64,000 nt of DNA from Roseofilum casamattae BLCC-M143 (GCF_030068455.1 NZ_JAQOSQ010000012.1:62001-126000), one strand, 5' to 3'; shown: positions 35,656 to 44,372, counted from the first letter of the stretch. The notes: generated by a model from the letters alone, not told the origin. Numbers and translations are program-made.

Positions 35656-36519
35656 ATGATTGTCGATGGCTTAATCGAACCCGAACGTAAAGTGGAAAGC
35701 GTCTATACCGATGGCGCTTGTTTGGGCAATCCCGGCCCGGGGGGATGGGCTGTAGTTGTTAACTTTACCGACGGCTCCGTGTACGAGATGGGAGGAGCGG
35801 AGGCACAGACTACGAATAATCGGATGGAATTGCAGGGTGCGATCGCCGCTTTAAGACTCGTCGTGGCTTCCGGACAAACGGATGCAGTGACTGTCTTTAC
35901 CGATAGCGAGTACGTGCGCAAAGGCATTACCCAATGGATTAGCGGATGGAAAAAAAAGGGATGGAAAACCTCCCAAGGCAAACCCGTACAGAATCAGGAT
36001 TTGTGGGAAAATTTAGACCGGTTAAACTCGAAGATGGTGTTGTGGGAATACGTTCCTGCCCATACCGGCGATCGCGATAACGAACGCTGCGATACAATCG
36101 CTAAAGCCTTTGCCAGTGGCAGCTCTCCGAACCTAAAGCAACCTAACGATTCCGATAAGTTATCCAATTGTTCTCCCCGAACCGAGCAGAACGCGCTACA
36201 ATCCACCAATGTTGCTTTGAACAGTAGCATGACAGACGTAAGCGCCTCTTCTAATCTTTCTTCCTCCGAAGGGATGGAGAATTTGCCCCGCGATGTGCGA
36301 GTGACCCAACTGCGAAATCTGATTGAAACCCTGCGCATTGCTGATGAAGTAGCCAAACAAGGTTACTTAATCGCCAGCTCCGAGCTGGCCGATCTAATGG
36401 ATGTGAACGCCAGCGCGGTAACCAGTCGCGGCGATCGCTGGGCCTGGCGCAATTGGGTAGTCTCCAGAGTCCGACGGGAGGGCAACCAAATCCTATGGCA
36501 ACTGGAACGAGTTGACTAG
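35656..36519 (+). CDS. rnhA: Ribonuclease HI with C-terminal extension
   Basis: The N-terminal 150 residues are a complete RNase HI, which degrades the RNA strand of RNA-DNA hybrids. The four catalytic acids are in YTDGACLGNPGPGG (Asp), NNRMELQG (Glu), VFTDSEYV (Asp) and HTGDRDNERCD (Asp). The basic handle (WKKKGWK) is also present. About 135 residues follow: a low-complexity Ser/Asn linker and a conserved C-terminal domain, beginning LRNLIETLRIADEVAKQGYL, that ends with RWAWRNWVVSRVRREG, possibly a DNA/RNA-binding helix-turn-helix. The stop codon interlocks with that of the convergent acyltransferase gene. Confidence 0.92.
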   Translation: MIVDGLIEPERKVESVYTDGACLGNPGPGGWAVVVNFTDGSVYEMGGAEAQTTNNRMELQGAIAALRLVVASGQTDAVTVFTDSEYVRKGITQWISGWKKKGWKTSQGKPVQNQDLWENLDRLNSKMVLWEYVPAHTGDRDNERCDTIAKAFASGSSPNLKQPNDSDKLSNCSPRTEQNALQSTNVALNSSMTDVSASSNLSSSEGMENLPRDVRVTQLRNLIETLRIADEVAKQGYLIASSELADLMDVNASAVTSRGDRWAWRNWVVSRVRREGNQILWQLERVD

Positions 36520-37367
36520 GACACTCCAGAAGCGACGGTCTCGATCGTTCGATCGAGGTCTCGTTGCATCTGGTTCGCGACACGATCGTAACAGGCGTTA
36601 ACATAATCGCGATCGCCTGCGGCCTCTCGTCCATAGGATGCAAATCGAATAGGTTCGCATACGCGGGTATGTATCCGAACGGGTAGCGGAATATTGGGTA
36701 AGGGGCCAAATCCAAGTCCCCAAGGCAGTCCGAGGTAGATTGGAAAGACTTGAGGATCGAGACCGTATAACCAGGGCATTCCCCACTGGTGCAGTTGCTT
36801 CATCAGCGGATAAATATCGGCGAGCACCATGAGGGTATCGTGAGCGCCGTGGGAAATCACCGGAACGATCGGCACGTTTTCTCGCAATGCCAGTTTAATG
36901 AAGCCTTTCCGTCCCGCGAGGTAAATGCGATCGCGTTGTGAATACGGACGAAACACATCTTGCGCTCCCCCCGGATAGACCAAAACGCTCGCTCCTCGTT
37001 GCAAAGCGGCGATCGCCATTCTCGGATGGGCGCGTACGGCTCCCATGGCAACTGCTTCTCGAGCGAGAGGAGGATTAATCGTCCACATATGGGGGTGCAT
37101 GAGACCGTAGGCCGGGCGTTCGACGCCAAAATGACGAAACCAGTCATACAGCATCATGTGCATGTCAGGAGCCGCTAATCCGCCGTTATGAGACCCAACA
37201 AATAATGCCGGGCCTTTCGCAGGAACATTTTCCCAACCGGAAGTTTGCACGCGAAAGTAATAGCGATACAACAGTTCCCACGCGGGCAACCAGCGTTTAA
37301 TTTGTTCCGGGTTGCGATCGTCGAGAGACCATCCATCAGCACGCATGGAATGGGGATTTGTCGTCAT
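36516..37367 (-). CDS. Lysophospholipid/diacylglycerol acyltransferase-like protein
   Basis: This 283-residue protein has the lysophospholipid acyltransferase (PlsC/DGAT2-like) fold. Motif blocks are ALFVGSHNGGLAAPD (about residues 52-66), where the catalytic His is followed by an Asp at a longer spacing than the classical H-x4-D, then ASVLVYPGGAQDVFRP and KLALRENVPIVPVISHGA. The lipid substrate is unknown. The ATG at 37367 avoids overlap with the divergent GST gene; a longer reading into 37478 has no conserved sequence. Cyanobacterial members may act on glycerolipids or chlorophyll-derived phytol; this is an inference. Confidence 0.83.
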   Translation of the reverse strand: MTTNPHSMRADGWSLDDRNPEQIKRWLPAWELLYRYYFRVQTSGWENVPAKGPALFVGSHNGGLAAPDMHMMLYDWFRHFGVERPAYGLMHPHMWTINPPLAREAVAMGAVRAHPRMAIAALQRGASVLVYPGGAQDVFRPYSQRDRIYLAGRKGFIKLALRENVPIVPVISHGAHDTLMVLADIYPLMKQLHQWGMPWLYGLDPQVFPIYLGLPWGLGFGPLPNIPLPVRIHTRVCEPIRFASYGREAAGDRDYVNACYDRVANQMQRDLDRTIETVASGVS

Positions 37368-37422
37368 AGGTAGAATTTGATGATATGGTAGCAATTGCAG
37401 CAGAATCCCATGGGTATCGATC

Positions 37423-38217
37423 GTGCTAGAACTATACCAATTTGAATTATCCCAATATTCAGAAAAAGTTAGACTCATTCTCGATTACAAGGAGTTAGAG
37501 TACCGTACCATCGAAGTGACTCCAGGGGTCGGGCAGTTGGAGCTATTCCGTCTTTCCGGACAGCGCCAAGTTCCGGTGCTCAAAGATGGAGATACGATCG
37601 TGGCTGATTCTACGGCGATCGCGCTTTATTTGGAGCGCCAATATCCGGATAAACCCATTCTGCCTGCCGATGCGCGGGAGAGAGGGTTATGCTTGATGAT
37701 GGAAGAGTGGGCGGATGAGTCCATTGGGATAAAAAGTCGCAAGGCGCTATACGGTGGTTTGAGTCAAGACCAAAGTTTCCGGACTTCTGTATTGCCCGAT
37801 CCGGTTCCAGATTTTGTGAAAATGCTAGTCGGATCGGTACCGAAAGAATTATTTGAAGTATTGGGATATGGCGTGGGAGCGGGACCTGATGAAGTGAAGG
37901 CTGCTCGCGACAGTTTGCAGCAAGATTTAGAAGCTTTAAGTTTAATGTTAGTTGATGGCGATCGCCCGTACTTAATTAGCGATCGTCCCACTCTCGCCGA
38001 TCTGACGGTTGCGGGGTTGAGTATTACGATTAAGCTTCCCGAAGGTAATTATCTCAATTTACCCGATTCTTTGAAAGGAAAAGGCATTCCCGGACTTGCC
38101 GATAATCCATCCTATCAGCCATTTTTTGAGTGGCGCGATCGCCTGTATGCTGAGGTGCGCAAATCTTCCGGTTCTCGTCCGTCGGGTTCCTCTCCCACGG
38201 CGATCGAAATTGAGTAA
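37423..38217 (+). CDS. Glutathione S-transferase family protein
   Basis: This 264-residue protein has an N-terminal thioredoxin-like GST domain (LELYQFELSQYSEKVRLILDYKELEY, then RQVPVLKDGDTIVADSTAIALYLE with the glutathione-binding Asp-Ser pair) and an all-helical C-terminal domain ending LISDRPTLADLTVAGLS. The usual catalytic Ser/Tyr/Cys position appears to be the Ser in LSQYSEK. The start codon is GTG at 37423. It lies divergent from the acyltransferase gene and 15 bases before the DsbA-like gene, so detoxification and thiol chemistry are grouped here. Confidence 0.88.
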   Translation: MLELYQFELSQYSEKVRLILDYKELEYRTIEVTPGVGQLELFRLSGQRQVPVLKDGDTIVADSTAIALYLERQYPDKPILPADARERGLCLMMEEWADESIGIKSRKALYGGLSQDQSFRTSVLPDPVPDFVKMLVGSVPKELFEVLGYGVGAGPDEVKAARDSLQQDLEALSLMLVDGDRPYLISDRPTLADLTVAGLSITIKLPEGNYLNLPDSLKGKGIPGLADNPSYQPFFEWRDRLYAEVRKSSGSRPSGSSPTAIEIE

Positions 38218-38232
38218 GGAGTCTGAATATTC

Positions 38233-39036
38233 ATGGTTACATTTCGCCCGGAAAATGCTCGCTGGATGTCTCGATTTCTCGCTGTTTTGCTCGCGGCGAT
38301 CGCAGTTTTTGCGATGTCTTTTGCCATGCCTCAGCTTGCCATCGCTGGAGTTAGCCCAAAACTAGAAAAACAGATTTTGGAAGTCATTCGCAAACACCCG
38401 GAAGTTATTCTCAAATCCGTACAAGCGTATCAGCAAGAGCAACAACAAGCCGTACAACAACGTCGGTTCGCTTTTCTCCAAACCTTTAATCGCGATCCGC
38501 AAACAATTATTGCGAACTCTCCAACGACAGGAGCCACAGAACCTCAAGTCTTTTTAGTCGAATTTTCTGACTTTCAATGTCCGTTTTGCGCTCAGGCTCA
38601 TGACACTGTCGCCGAGTTTATGGAAAACCACGGCGATACCGTACAACTGGTTTACAAACACTTTCCCCTTATTTCCATTCATCCTGAAGCGAATAATGCA
38701 GCACAAGCAGCATTTGCAGCGAACGAACAGGGTAAGTTTTGGAACTATCACGATCGCTTATTTCAACAGCAAGACGAGTTGGGAGAATCGTTCTATGTTC
38801 AACTGGCAGAAGAGTTAGAATTGGATATAGAAGAGTTTAACCGCGATCGCCAATTTGCTGATGAGAGTTTGGCGGGCGATCGAGAACTAGCAGAGCAACT
38901 CGCCATTAACGGTACTCCATTTTTCATTATCTTTGCTCCCGGAACCCCTCAAGGAACGGGAGAAAGCTTCTCCGGAGCTGTTACTCTGGAAGAGTTAGAA
39001 GCAATCTTCGCTCGCACTACCCAGACCGACTCTTAA
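38233..39036 (+). CDS. DsbA/thioredoxin-domain exported oxidoreductase
   Basis: This 267-residue protein has an N-terminal signal peptide (hydrophobic LAVLLAAIAVFAMSFAM, cleavage near AIAG). A coiled region follows (residues about 45-85, rich in Gln), then a thioredoxin-fold domain with the redox-active CPFC in FSDFQCPFCAQAH (about residue 116) and the cis-proline loop GTPFFIIF near 235. It matches the DsbA/DsbG-like group with the Thioredoxin_4 fold and should act in the periplasm in disulfide formation or isomerisation. It is probably co-transcribed with the GST gene. Confidence 0.9.
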   Translation: MVTFRPENARWMSRFLAVLLAAIAVFAMSFAMPQLAIAGVSPKLEKQILEVIRKHPEVILKSVQAYQQEQQQAVQQRRFAFLQTFNRDPQTIIANSPTTGATEPQVFLVEFSDFQCPFCAQAHDTVAEFMENHGDTVQLVYKHFPLISIHPEANNAAQAAFAANEQGKFWNYHDRLFQQQDELGESFYVQLAEELELDIEEFNRDRQFADESLAGDRELAEQLAINGTPFFIIFAPGTPQGTGESFSGAVTLEELEAIFARTTQTDS

Positions 39037-39048
39037 GACACAAATGCG

Positions 39049-39069
39049 TAGGGTGGGCACTGCCCACCC
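39049..39069. repeat. TAGGGTGGGCA-type palindrome
   Basis: GGGTGGGC (39051-39058) and GCCCACCC (39062-39069) form a GC-rich hairpin with an ACT loop 14 bases after the DsbA-like gene. It is the best-preserved copy of a small element with degenerate relatives at 33653, 48461 and 63503. It may terminate transcription of both converging genes. Confidence 0.6.
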
Positions 39070-39120
39070 AGCTTTAACACAGAGGATTAAGCGCCATATC
39101 AAGTCCACTCAACTATACAG

Positions 39121-40005
39121 TTAAAATGTATTGAGCCAAGTGCGGATTAACTGGTTGACCTGAGTTGGCACTTCATCATGGGGACAATGACCTGCTTGTA
39201 AGAAATGTTCGGTTAACTGCGGATAATGTTCGTGGAATTTCGGACTTCGCTCTCTGGCTTTAATCCAGGGATCGCCTTCTCCCCAAAGGACTAATAGAGG
39301 AAGGGTCAATTCTTCCAGCAAATGGTCTACTTTCGCGCCAGAGGGCGTTTTGAAGACAGCAGCAAAGACTTTCGCTGCTCCCGGATCGCAGGAAGGGCGA
39401 TAGATTTCTTCGACCAAGCGATCTGTGATAGCCGCGCGATCGCAATATACTTTATACAAGGTTTTGCGAATTGTAGAACGGCGGCGAGTGTATTGAAATA
39501 AGAGCCAATTAATCTGCGGTTGTAAAAACAACCAGCGCGCAATCTTACCCGTAGCGGCTTTAATGGGGTTGGGAGCAGGCTGCGGTTCGCTCTCGGAAAA
39601 AGGGCCGGCACTGTTAATCAAGACTAACCCTAACGCAGATTGCGATCGCTGGGCAGCCACGCACAAGGACGCATATCCCCCCAGAGAGTTGCCGACGAGG
39701 ATAACCGGTTCGCCAATAACTTCCGTAATAAAGTCGTGCAGTTGGTCGCGCCAGAGATCCCCGCTATAGATTATATCGGCTTTTTCCGATCGCCCGAACC
39801 CCAATAAATCGATCGCCCAAACCTGGTAGTCTTCTTGCAGCTCCTCGATATTTTTCCGCCAATGGTCGGTGGATGCGCCAAACCCATGCACCAAGAGTAG
39901 GGGAGGACAGTTAGCATGAGAGGTTCCAGATTGGGTATAGTAGATGGTGCGATCGCGCCATATCCAATAGTGTCCGGTAGAAGTTGTCGTCGCAGTTGCT
40001 TGCAT
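39121..40005 (-). CDS. Alpha/beta hydrolase
   Basis: This 294-residue alpha/beta-hydrolase has the oxyanion block LLLVHGFGAST (about residues 36-46), the nucleophile elbow GNSLGGYASL (about residue 106), an Asp in LWGEGDPWIK and the His in QAGHCPHDEVP. A cap domain lies between. It resembles the cyanobacterial and plastid group that includes pheophytinase-like and haloalkane-dehalogenase-like enzymes; the substrate is unknown. The gene stands alone on the minus strand, with the zinc-ribbon and lipid kinase genes upstream in the same direction. Confidence 0.88.
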   Translation of the reverse strand: MQATATTTSTGHYWIWRDRTIYYTQSGTSHANCPPLLLVHGFGASTDHWRKNIEELQEDYQVWAIDLLGFGRSEKADIIYSGDLWRDQLHDFITEVIGEPVILVGNSLGGYASLCVAAQRSQSALGLVLINSAGPFSESEPQPAPNPIKAATGKIARWLFLQPQINWLLFQYTRRRSTIRKTLYKVYCDRAAITDRLVEEIYRPSCDPGAAKVFAAVFKTPSGAKVDHLLEELTLPLLVLWGEGDPWIKARERSPKFHEHYPQLTEHFLQAGHCPHDEVPTQVNQLIRTWLNTF

Positions 40006-40077
40006 AGGTGAGTTGAAAGCGATCGAGAATGTTACGTTCTCTTAATGTAACGACAGAAGACCTCACTTTGCAGCATT

Positions 40078-40434
40078 TTATCGAAGGAGGGCGATTAAAA
40101 AACTCGCCAATACCAACCCTAATAACCAGAGTACAATCGGATTGCGCCGTATCCAAGCTTGCCAATTAAACCCGCTCCGGCGATAAACTGAAGCATCTGT
40201 TTCTTCCGGTTGTGCCACATCGCGATAGAGAATACAGTCAGTTGCAGTCGGTCGTTGCGGATAATCGCAAGTATCGTCAGCATGATACGTGCAACTCTGG
40301 CACAGATATGCCTCTCCTTGAGAACGATGTAAGGGAATACCGGGATGTCCGTTGGCTTTGAGAACAAAGTTACAGCGAGGACAGGTTATTGCATCTAGAG
40401 TAACGGGCGATCCGCATTGAGGACAATGAGCCAT
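40078..40434 (-). CDS. Zinc-ribbon protein with C-terminal membrane anchor
   Basis: This 118-residue protein starts with a zinc ribbon made of two CxxC pairs, AHCPQCGSPVTL and ITCPRCNFVLK, followed by a further CQSC and two single Cys residues (YLCQSC, DTCDYP, DCILY). A hydrophobic C-terminal helix (IVLWLLGLVLASFLIALL) indicates a tail anchor. The His/Cys content suggests two metal sites. The function is unknown; it lies 27 bases downstream of the lipid kinase fusion gene on the same strand. Confidence 0.85.
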   Translation of the reverse strand: MAHCPQCGSPVTLDAITCPRCNFVLKANGHPGIPLHRSQGEAYLCQSCTYHADDTCDYPQRPTATDCILYRDVAQPEETDASVYRRSGFNWQAWIRRNPIVLWLLGLVLASFLIALLR

Positions 40435-40461
40435 AGGATAAAAAGTAAGAGAAAACCTAGA

Positions 40462-41787
40462 TTAACGGCTGACAGCTTCAGATTCCTCGGCGCTCGGCAC
40501 TGTATTATTTGCTTGATTAGCGGGAGGTGCAAGCACGGTGAGTCCGTTGGGAATGCATTCGACTTCAATAGGAGTAGTGCCAATAATTTCCCCATCGAGA
40601 ACCACTTTCTGCGGCGGTTCGGTGCTAACTTTAACTTTACGAGTACGCACGCCGAGGGTATCGTCGCGCCGGAGAGGACTTTTAGTAATCGCAGAACCGA
40701 ATAAGTCAATAATGGTATCTACGGTGGCTAACTTGGTTGCAGCAGTAATAATGACAACTTCTAATAACCCATCATCGGGAATAACAGTTCCCATTCCCTG
40801 AGCCATGACTGAGGTAAATGGAGCCGCATTCGCCACCGTAATGGCTCCAGCTTGAAAGGTTTTCAAGATGCCGTCTACTTCCAGTTGTACGTCAAAGAGT
40901 TCGTGTTCTCGAACTTGTTGCCAACCTGCCATTAAATAAGCCAAAGGGCCCCAGCGGTTTTTGGCTTCGCGATCGGCTTTTTCAATGGCTCCCGCTTCGT
41001 ATCCGACTCCAGCGAGTAATATCATCGGTTTCCCATTACACAGTCCCACATCCACCACGCGAGTCATGCCGGCAATAATCGTATCGCAGGCGCTGCGAAT
41101 GGGAGTTAAGTTAGAACTGATACCCAAGGCATTGGCAAAAGCATTCGCCGTTCCTCTGGGAATCACCCCGAGAGGAATCTCGGTGTTCATTAATGCACCG
41201 GCAACGGCCGATACCGTGCCATCGCCTCCGGAAGCGATAATCATATTCGCTCCATTTGCGATCGCCTGTTGCGCCAGTTCTTCGGCAGATTCGGTCGGTG
41301 TCGTCATTGCTACGGTGAGCTGGAAGTACGGCTCGAGCATTTGCCGAATCAATAACAGATCTTGTTGCGAATTTCCTTGACCGGAAATTGGATTAAAAAT
41401 CAGATGAGCGGTGCGAGTCCGTCGCAGGCTGGTAATGACAGCTTCAGCGGTAGATAGGTTAGTCGCCAAAGGAATATTGTAGACTTCACAAATTCGCAAT
41501 AAGGCATTGATATCCGGTTCGTGAGGTTGAGCGTAGAGAGGATCGATTAAGAAAATGACCATCCGGACTCGGCCGGTTGCGACTTGCGCCGCAATTTGCG
41601 CGTCACCGCCAAGAGGACCCGATAGCATTCGTTCGACAGCGAGTCCTGTCGCCGACTCGATTCTCTCTCCTGTCGTTCCGGTAGCAATGAGGGGGTAGCA
41701 CGAGAGTAACTTAGCATGTTTTTGCGCCAAGTTAACGATCTCATCTTTTTTGCGATCGTGAGCAATGAGGGCAATTTTTTCAGACAT
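40462..41787 (-). CDS. Methylglyoxal synthase fused to a YegS-like lipid kinase
   Basis: This 441-residue protein combines two enzymes. Residues 1-120 match MgsA, which converts dihydroxyacetone phosphate to methylglyoxal: ALIAHDRKKDEIV, the phosphate loop TGTTG, GPLGGDAQIAA with the catalytic Asp, and DPLYAQPHEPDINALLRI with the His. Residues about 127-430 match the diacylglycerol kinase catalytic domain/YegS family: LIFNPISGQGNSQQD, the nucleotide loop ASGGDGTVSAVAGAL, and the C-terminal beta domain with a predicted nucleotide and lipid site. The fusion is known from cyanobacteria. Both sets of key residues look intact. The zinc-ribbon gene follows 27 bases downstream. Confidence 0.9.
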   Translation of the reverse strand: MSEKIALIAHDRKKDEIVNLAQKHAKLLSCYPLIATGTTGERIESATGLAVERMLSGPLGGDAQIAAQVATGRVRMVIFLIDPLYAQPHEPDINALLRICEVYNIPLATNLSTAEAVITSLRRTRTAHLIFNPISGQGNSQQDLLLIRQMLEPYFQLTVAMTTPTESAEELAQQAIANGANMIIASGGDGTVSAVAGALMNTEIPLGVIPRGTANAFANALGISSNLTPIRSACDTIIAGMTRVVDVGLCNGKPMILLAGVGYEAGAIEKADREAKNRWGPLAYLMAGWQQVREHELFDVQLEVDGILKTFQAGAITVANAAPFTSVMAQGMGTVIPDDGLLEVVIITAATKLATVDTIIDLFGSAITKSPLRRDDTLGVRTRKVKVSTEPPQKVVLDGEIIGTTPIEVECIPNGLTVLAPPANQANNTVPSAEESEAVSR

Positions 41788-41830
41788 CCGCAGGAGCTAT
41801 CGTTAAGTTATCTTCCATTTTAAATAAAAA

Positions 41831-41852
41831 CCCGGTTTCTGGAAAAACCGGG
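41831..41852 (-). terminator. Intrinsic terminator of the DUF4912 gene
   Basis: On the minus strand the stem CCCGGTTT/AAACCGGG with a six-base loop is followed directly by TTTTTATTT, a classical rho-independent terminator 53 bases after the stop of the DUF4912 gene. Confidence 0.85.
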
Positions 41853-41904
41853 CAAAATAAATGAAAGCTTTAGCTCTTAATTAAACACAATAGAGCGAGA
41901 AAAT

Positions 41905-44073
41905 TTAGGATTCCACCCACTCTAAAACTGCTTCTTCTTTCGTGTTAGTATGCTGCGATGGAGTTTGGCGAGTAAACTGCATGTGAACCGATCGCGTTTG
42001 AACGCCATCAGCCGCAACTGCCATAATCGGATAATCGATTAATCCATCTTGGAATGACATTTGGAAGCGGAACGTGCCATCAGGATTCAGTTTAATCGGT
42101 TTGCCGCCAATAGTAACTGTTGCATCGGGTTCGGTTGCACCATAAACAATAAGTTCGGCATCCGCAACTAACCAGAATTTACGCGGTTGCATGGGAGGAG
42201 CGGAGAAACCAACACCGGACATATGCACGCCAGACATAGTTGGCATTTCCATTCCGACTCCGGACATGGTCAGTCCCATTCCAGAAGCGGTTAATCCTGC
42301 ACCGGACATAGTTAAGCCAACTCCAGACATGGTTTCGGCTGCACCGGACATGGTCAGTCCCATTCCAGAAGCGGTTAATCCTGCACCAGACATAGTTAAG
42401 CCAACTCCAGACATGGTTTCGGCTACACCGGACATGGTCAGTCCCATTCCAGAAGCGGTTAATCCTGCACCGGACATAGTTAAGCCAACTCCAGACATGG
42501 TTTCGGCTGCACCAGACATGGTCAGTCCCATTCCAGAAGTAGTTAAGCCAACCCCGGAGGTGGTCAATCCCATTCCAGAAGTGGTTAATCCTGCGCCGGA
42601 CATAGTTAAGCCAACTCCAGACATGGTTTCGGCTGCGCCAGACATGGTCAGTCCCATTCCAGAGGTCGTCATTCCAACCCCGGAAGTGGTTAGTCCCATT
42701 CCAGAAGTGGTTAATCCTGCACCGGACATAGTTAAGCCAACTCCAGACATGGTTTCGGCTGCACCGGACATGGTTAATCCAACCCCAGAAGTTGTCATTC
42801 CAACCCCGGAAGTTGTCATTCCAACCCCGGAAGTTGTCATTCCAACTCCAGAAGTTGTCATTCCAACCCCAGAAGTTGTCATTCCAACCCCAGAAGTTGT
42901 CAGTCCAACCCCGGAAGTTGTCATTCCAACCCCGGAAGTTGTCATTCCAACCCCGGAAGTTGTCATTCCAACCCCGGAAGTTGTCAGTCCCGCACCGGAA
43001 GTTGTCATTCCAACTCCAGAGGTCGTCAGTCCCGCACCGGAAGTTGTCATTCCAACTCCAGAGGTCGTCAGTCCCGCACCGGAAGTTGTCAGTCCCGCAC
43101 CAGAAGTTGTCAGTCCCGCACCAGAAGTTGTCAGTCCCGCACCGGAAGTTGTCATTCCCGCACCAGAAGTTGTCATTCCCGCACCAGATTCAGTTTGCAC
43201 CGAGGCTGCGGGAGCGGCCCATTTACCGACTCCAGAGGGGAAGACATAGGAGCTGATGGCTTGAGCGGTTTCGGAACCGAAGACAGAACCGGCGAGGCGC
43301 TTGGCTTCCGCTTCTCGTGCGATGAGGTAGAGTTCGTCGGTTTCCATGGTCTTGCGACCGGGAGGATCGAGGGTTAAGATGCGATCGCCATCCAACTGTT
43401 GGTCCCAACTCACGGTCATGAAGCGTTCTTCTACCCAGTCGGAAGGATAGATGGGAGGAATGGTGACGGGGGAGGAACGAGCTAGGATTAACCAGCGACC
43501 GTCGGCACAGCGATAACCGATATCAACGACGTAAATGCGATCGCTAATTGGAATCGGAATATACCATTCTCTGGCCAGTTCGTCGCAGGGATATTCCTGC
43601 ATACTGTGCGGACTATCGAGGTTGATACTGATGTCGGTAACGTCGTAGATGCGCAGAGCGAGCTGTTGTCCCCCTTGTTGGCGCAGTTTTTCTTTTTGTT
43701 CGTTAGTTATGTCCCAATAAGCATAAGCCCACTGAGGGTCGCGCGGCATGAGTACGATGGCTGGTTCGCCATAACCGCTGGGGAGATCGGTGAGTCCTTC
43801 GTCTACATTCGCTAGGGTTTGCGGGTTGAAGCCGTTTTGACTGATGGCAAATTTCGCGACTTCTACTTCTTCTTGACCTCGAGCGTCCAGAGTCGCGGTT
43901 GTTACTCCAACATGGTTGTTTCCACTGGAGTTTGCTGAATTTTGGGCTTCGATAATGGCTTGCAATAATTCAGATTTGCGCATTCGGCTATAGCGGGAAA
44001 TCTGATATTGGCTGGCGACCTTACGCAGTTGCCGCAAGGTCATTTCTGATAAAGGGGGACGGTTATTGGTCAT
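41905..44073 (-). CDS. DUF4912 protein with long heptapeptide repeat region
   Basis: This 722-residue protein starts with a short helical SAP/Rho-N-like domain (LSEMTLRQLRKVASQYQISRYSRMRKSEL), a candidate nucleic-acid-binding module. A DUF4912 domain follows at about 90-230 (AIVLMPRDPQWAYAYWDI and the DISINL/REWYIPI region). The middle, about 315 residues, is made of roughly 45 heptapeptides of the form SGxGxTT or SGxGxTM, with later ones in a 28-residue superperiod. The C-terminus (about 650-720) is a second beta-rich DUF4912-type part, KFWLVADAELIVYG. The ATG at 44073 is chosen because AGGAG lies upstream. DUF4912 function is unknown. Confidence 0.9.
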   Translation of the reverse strand: MTNNRPPLSEMTLRQLRKVASQYQISRYSRMRKSELLQAIIEAQNSANSSGNNHVGVTTATLDARGQEEVEVAKFAISQNGFNPQTLANVDEGLTDLPSGYGEPAIVLMPRDPQWAYAYWDITNEQKEKLRQQGGQQLALRIYDVTDISINLDSPHSMQEYPCDELAREWYIPIPISDRIYVVDIGYRCADGRWLILARSSPVTIPPIYPSDWVEERFMTVSWDQQLDGDRILTLDPPGRKTMETDELYLIAREAEAKRLAGSVFGSETAQAISSYVFPSGVGKWAAPAASVQTESGAGMTTSGAGMTTSGAGLTTSGAGLTTSGAGLTTSGAGLTTSGVGMTTSGAGLTTSGVGMTTSGAGLTTSGVGMTTSGVGMTTSGVGMTTSGVGLTTSGVGMTTSGVGMTTSGVGMTTSGVGMTTSGVGMTTSGVGLTMSGAAETMSGVGLTMSGAGLTTSGMGLTTSGVGMTTSGMGLTMSGAAETMSGVGLTMSGAGLTTSGMGLTTSGVGLTTSGMGLTMSGAAETMSGVGLTMSGAGLTASGMGLTMSGVAETMSGVGLTMSGAGLTASGMGLTMSGAAETMSGVGLTMSGAGLTASGMGLTMSGVGMEMPTMSGVHMSGVGFSAPPMQPRKFWLVADAELIVYGATEPDATVTIGGKPIKLNPDGTFRFQMSFQDGLIDYPIMAVAADGVQTRSVHMQFTRQTPSQHTNTKEEAVLEWVES
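42236..43190. repeat. 21-bp tandem repeat array in the DUF4912 gene
   Basis: About 45 copies of a 21-bp unit cover roughly 950 bases. The half nearer the protein's N-terminus (43190-42780) has simple SGVGMTT/SGAGLTT units. The half nearer its C-terminus (42780-42240) has an 84-bp higher-order unit of four heptads. Unit length preserves frame on both strands, which also creates a long open frame on the plus strand. Confidence 0.92.
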
Positions 44074-44372
44074 GAATGTTCTCCTAAACCTGACGTCTGG
44101 CTCGCTCAAGGGGTGACCTTGGGGATCGATTGCTTTACATAGTGCAGAAAAAAATCGGTCAGATCAAGGGTAATGGCGGGTAATTTTGCTTAGTCTGACG
44201 CGATCGCAAGCAATTTCCCGATCTCATGTCACGGTATCTTGACATTAAAGTCAATCGATCTCGCTTATGTTAAAATTCGATGACAAAGCGGTGAAATGAT
44301 GATGAGGCGGGAACCCGGCGAGATACAATGATTTCATCACTCTAATTTAAGCAGCAAAAATACTCATTGACA

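Noticed and set aside
42236-43190. CRISPR-like appearance of regular repeats
   Set aside because: The units are contiguous without unique spacers and lie inside a coding sequence.
42191-43249. Plus-strand open frame of 352 codons with PTPEVVI-type repeats
   Set aside because: It is the complement of the 21-bp repeat array of the DUF4912 gene. The unit length keeps both strands open; the conserved N- and C-terminal domains, ribosome-binding site and terminator all belong to the minus strand.
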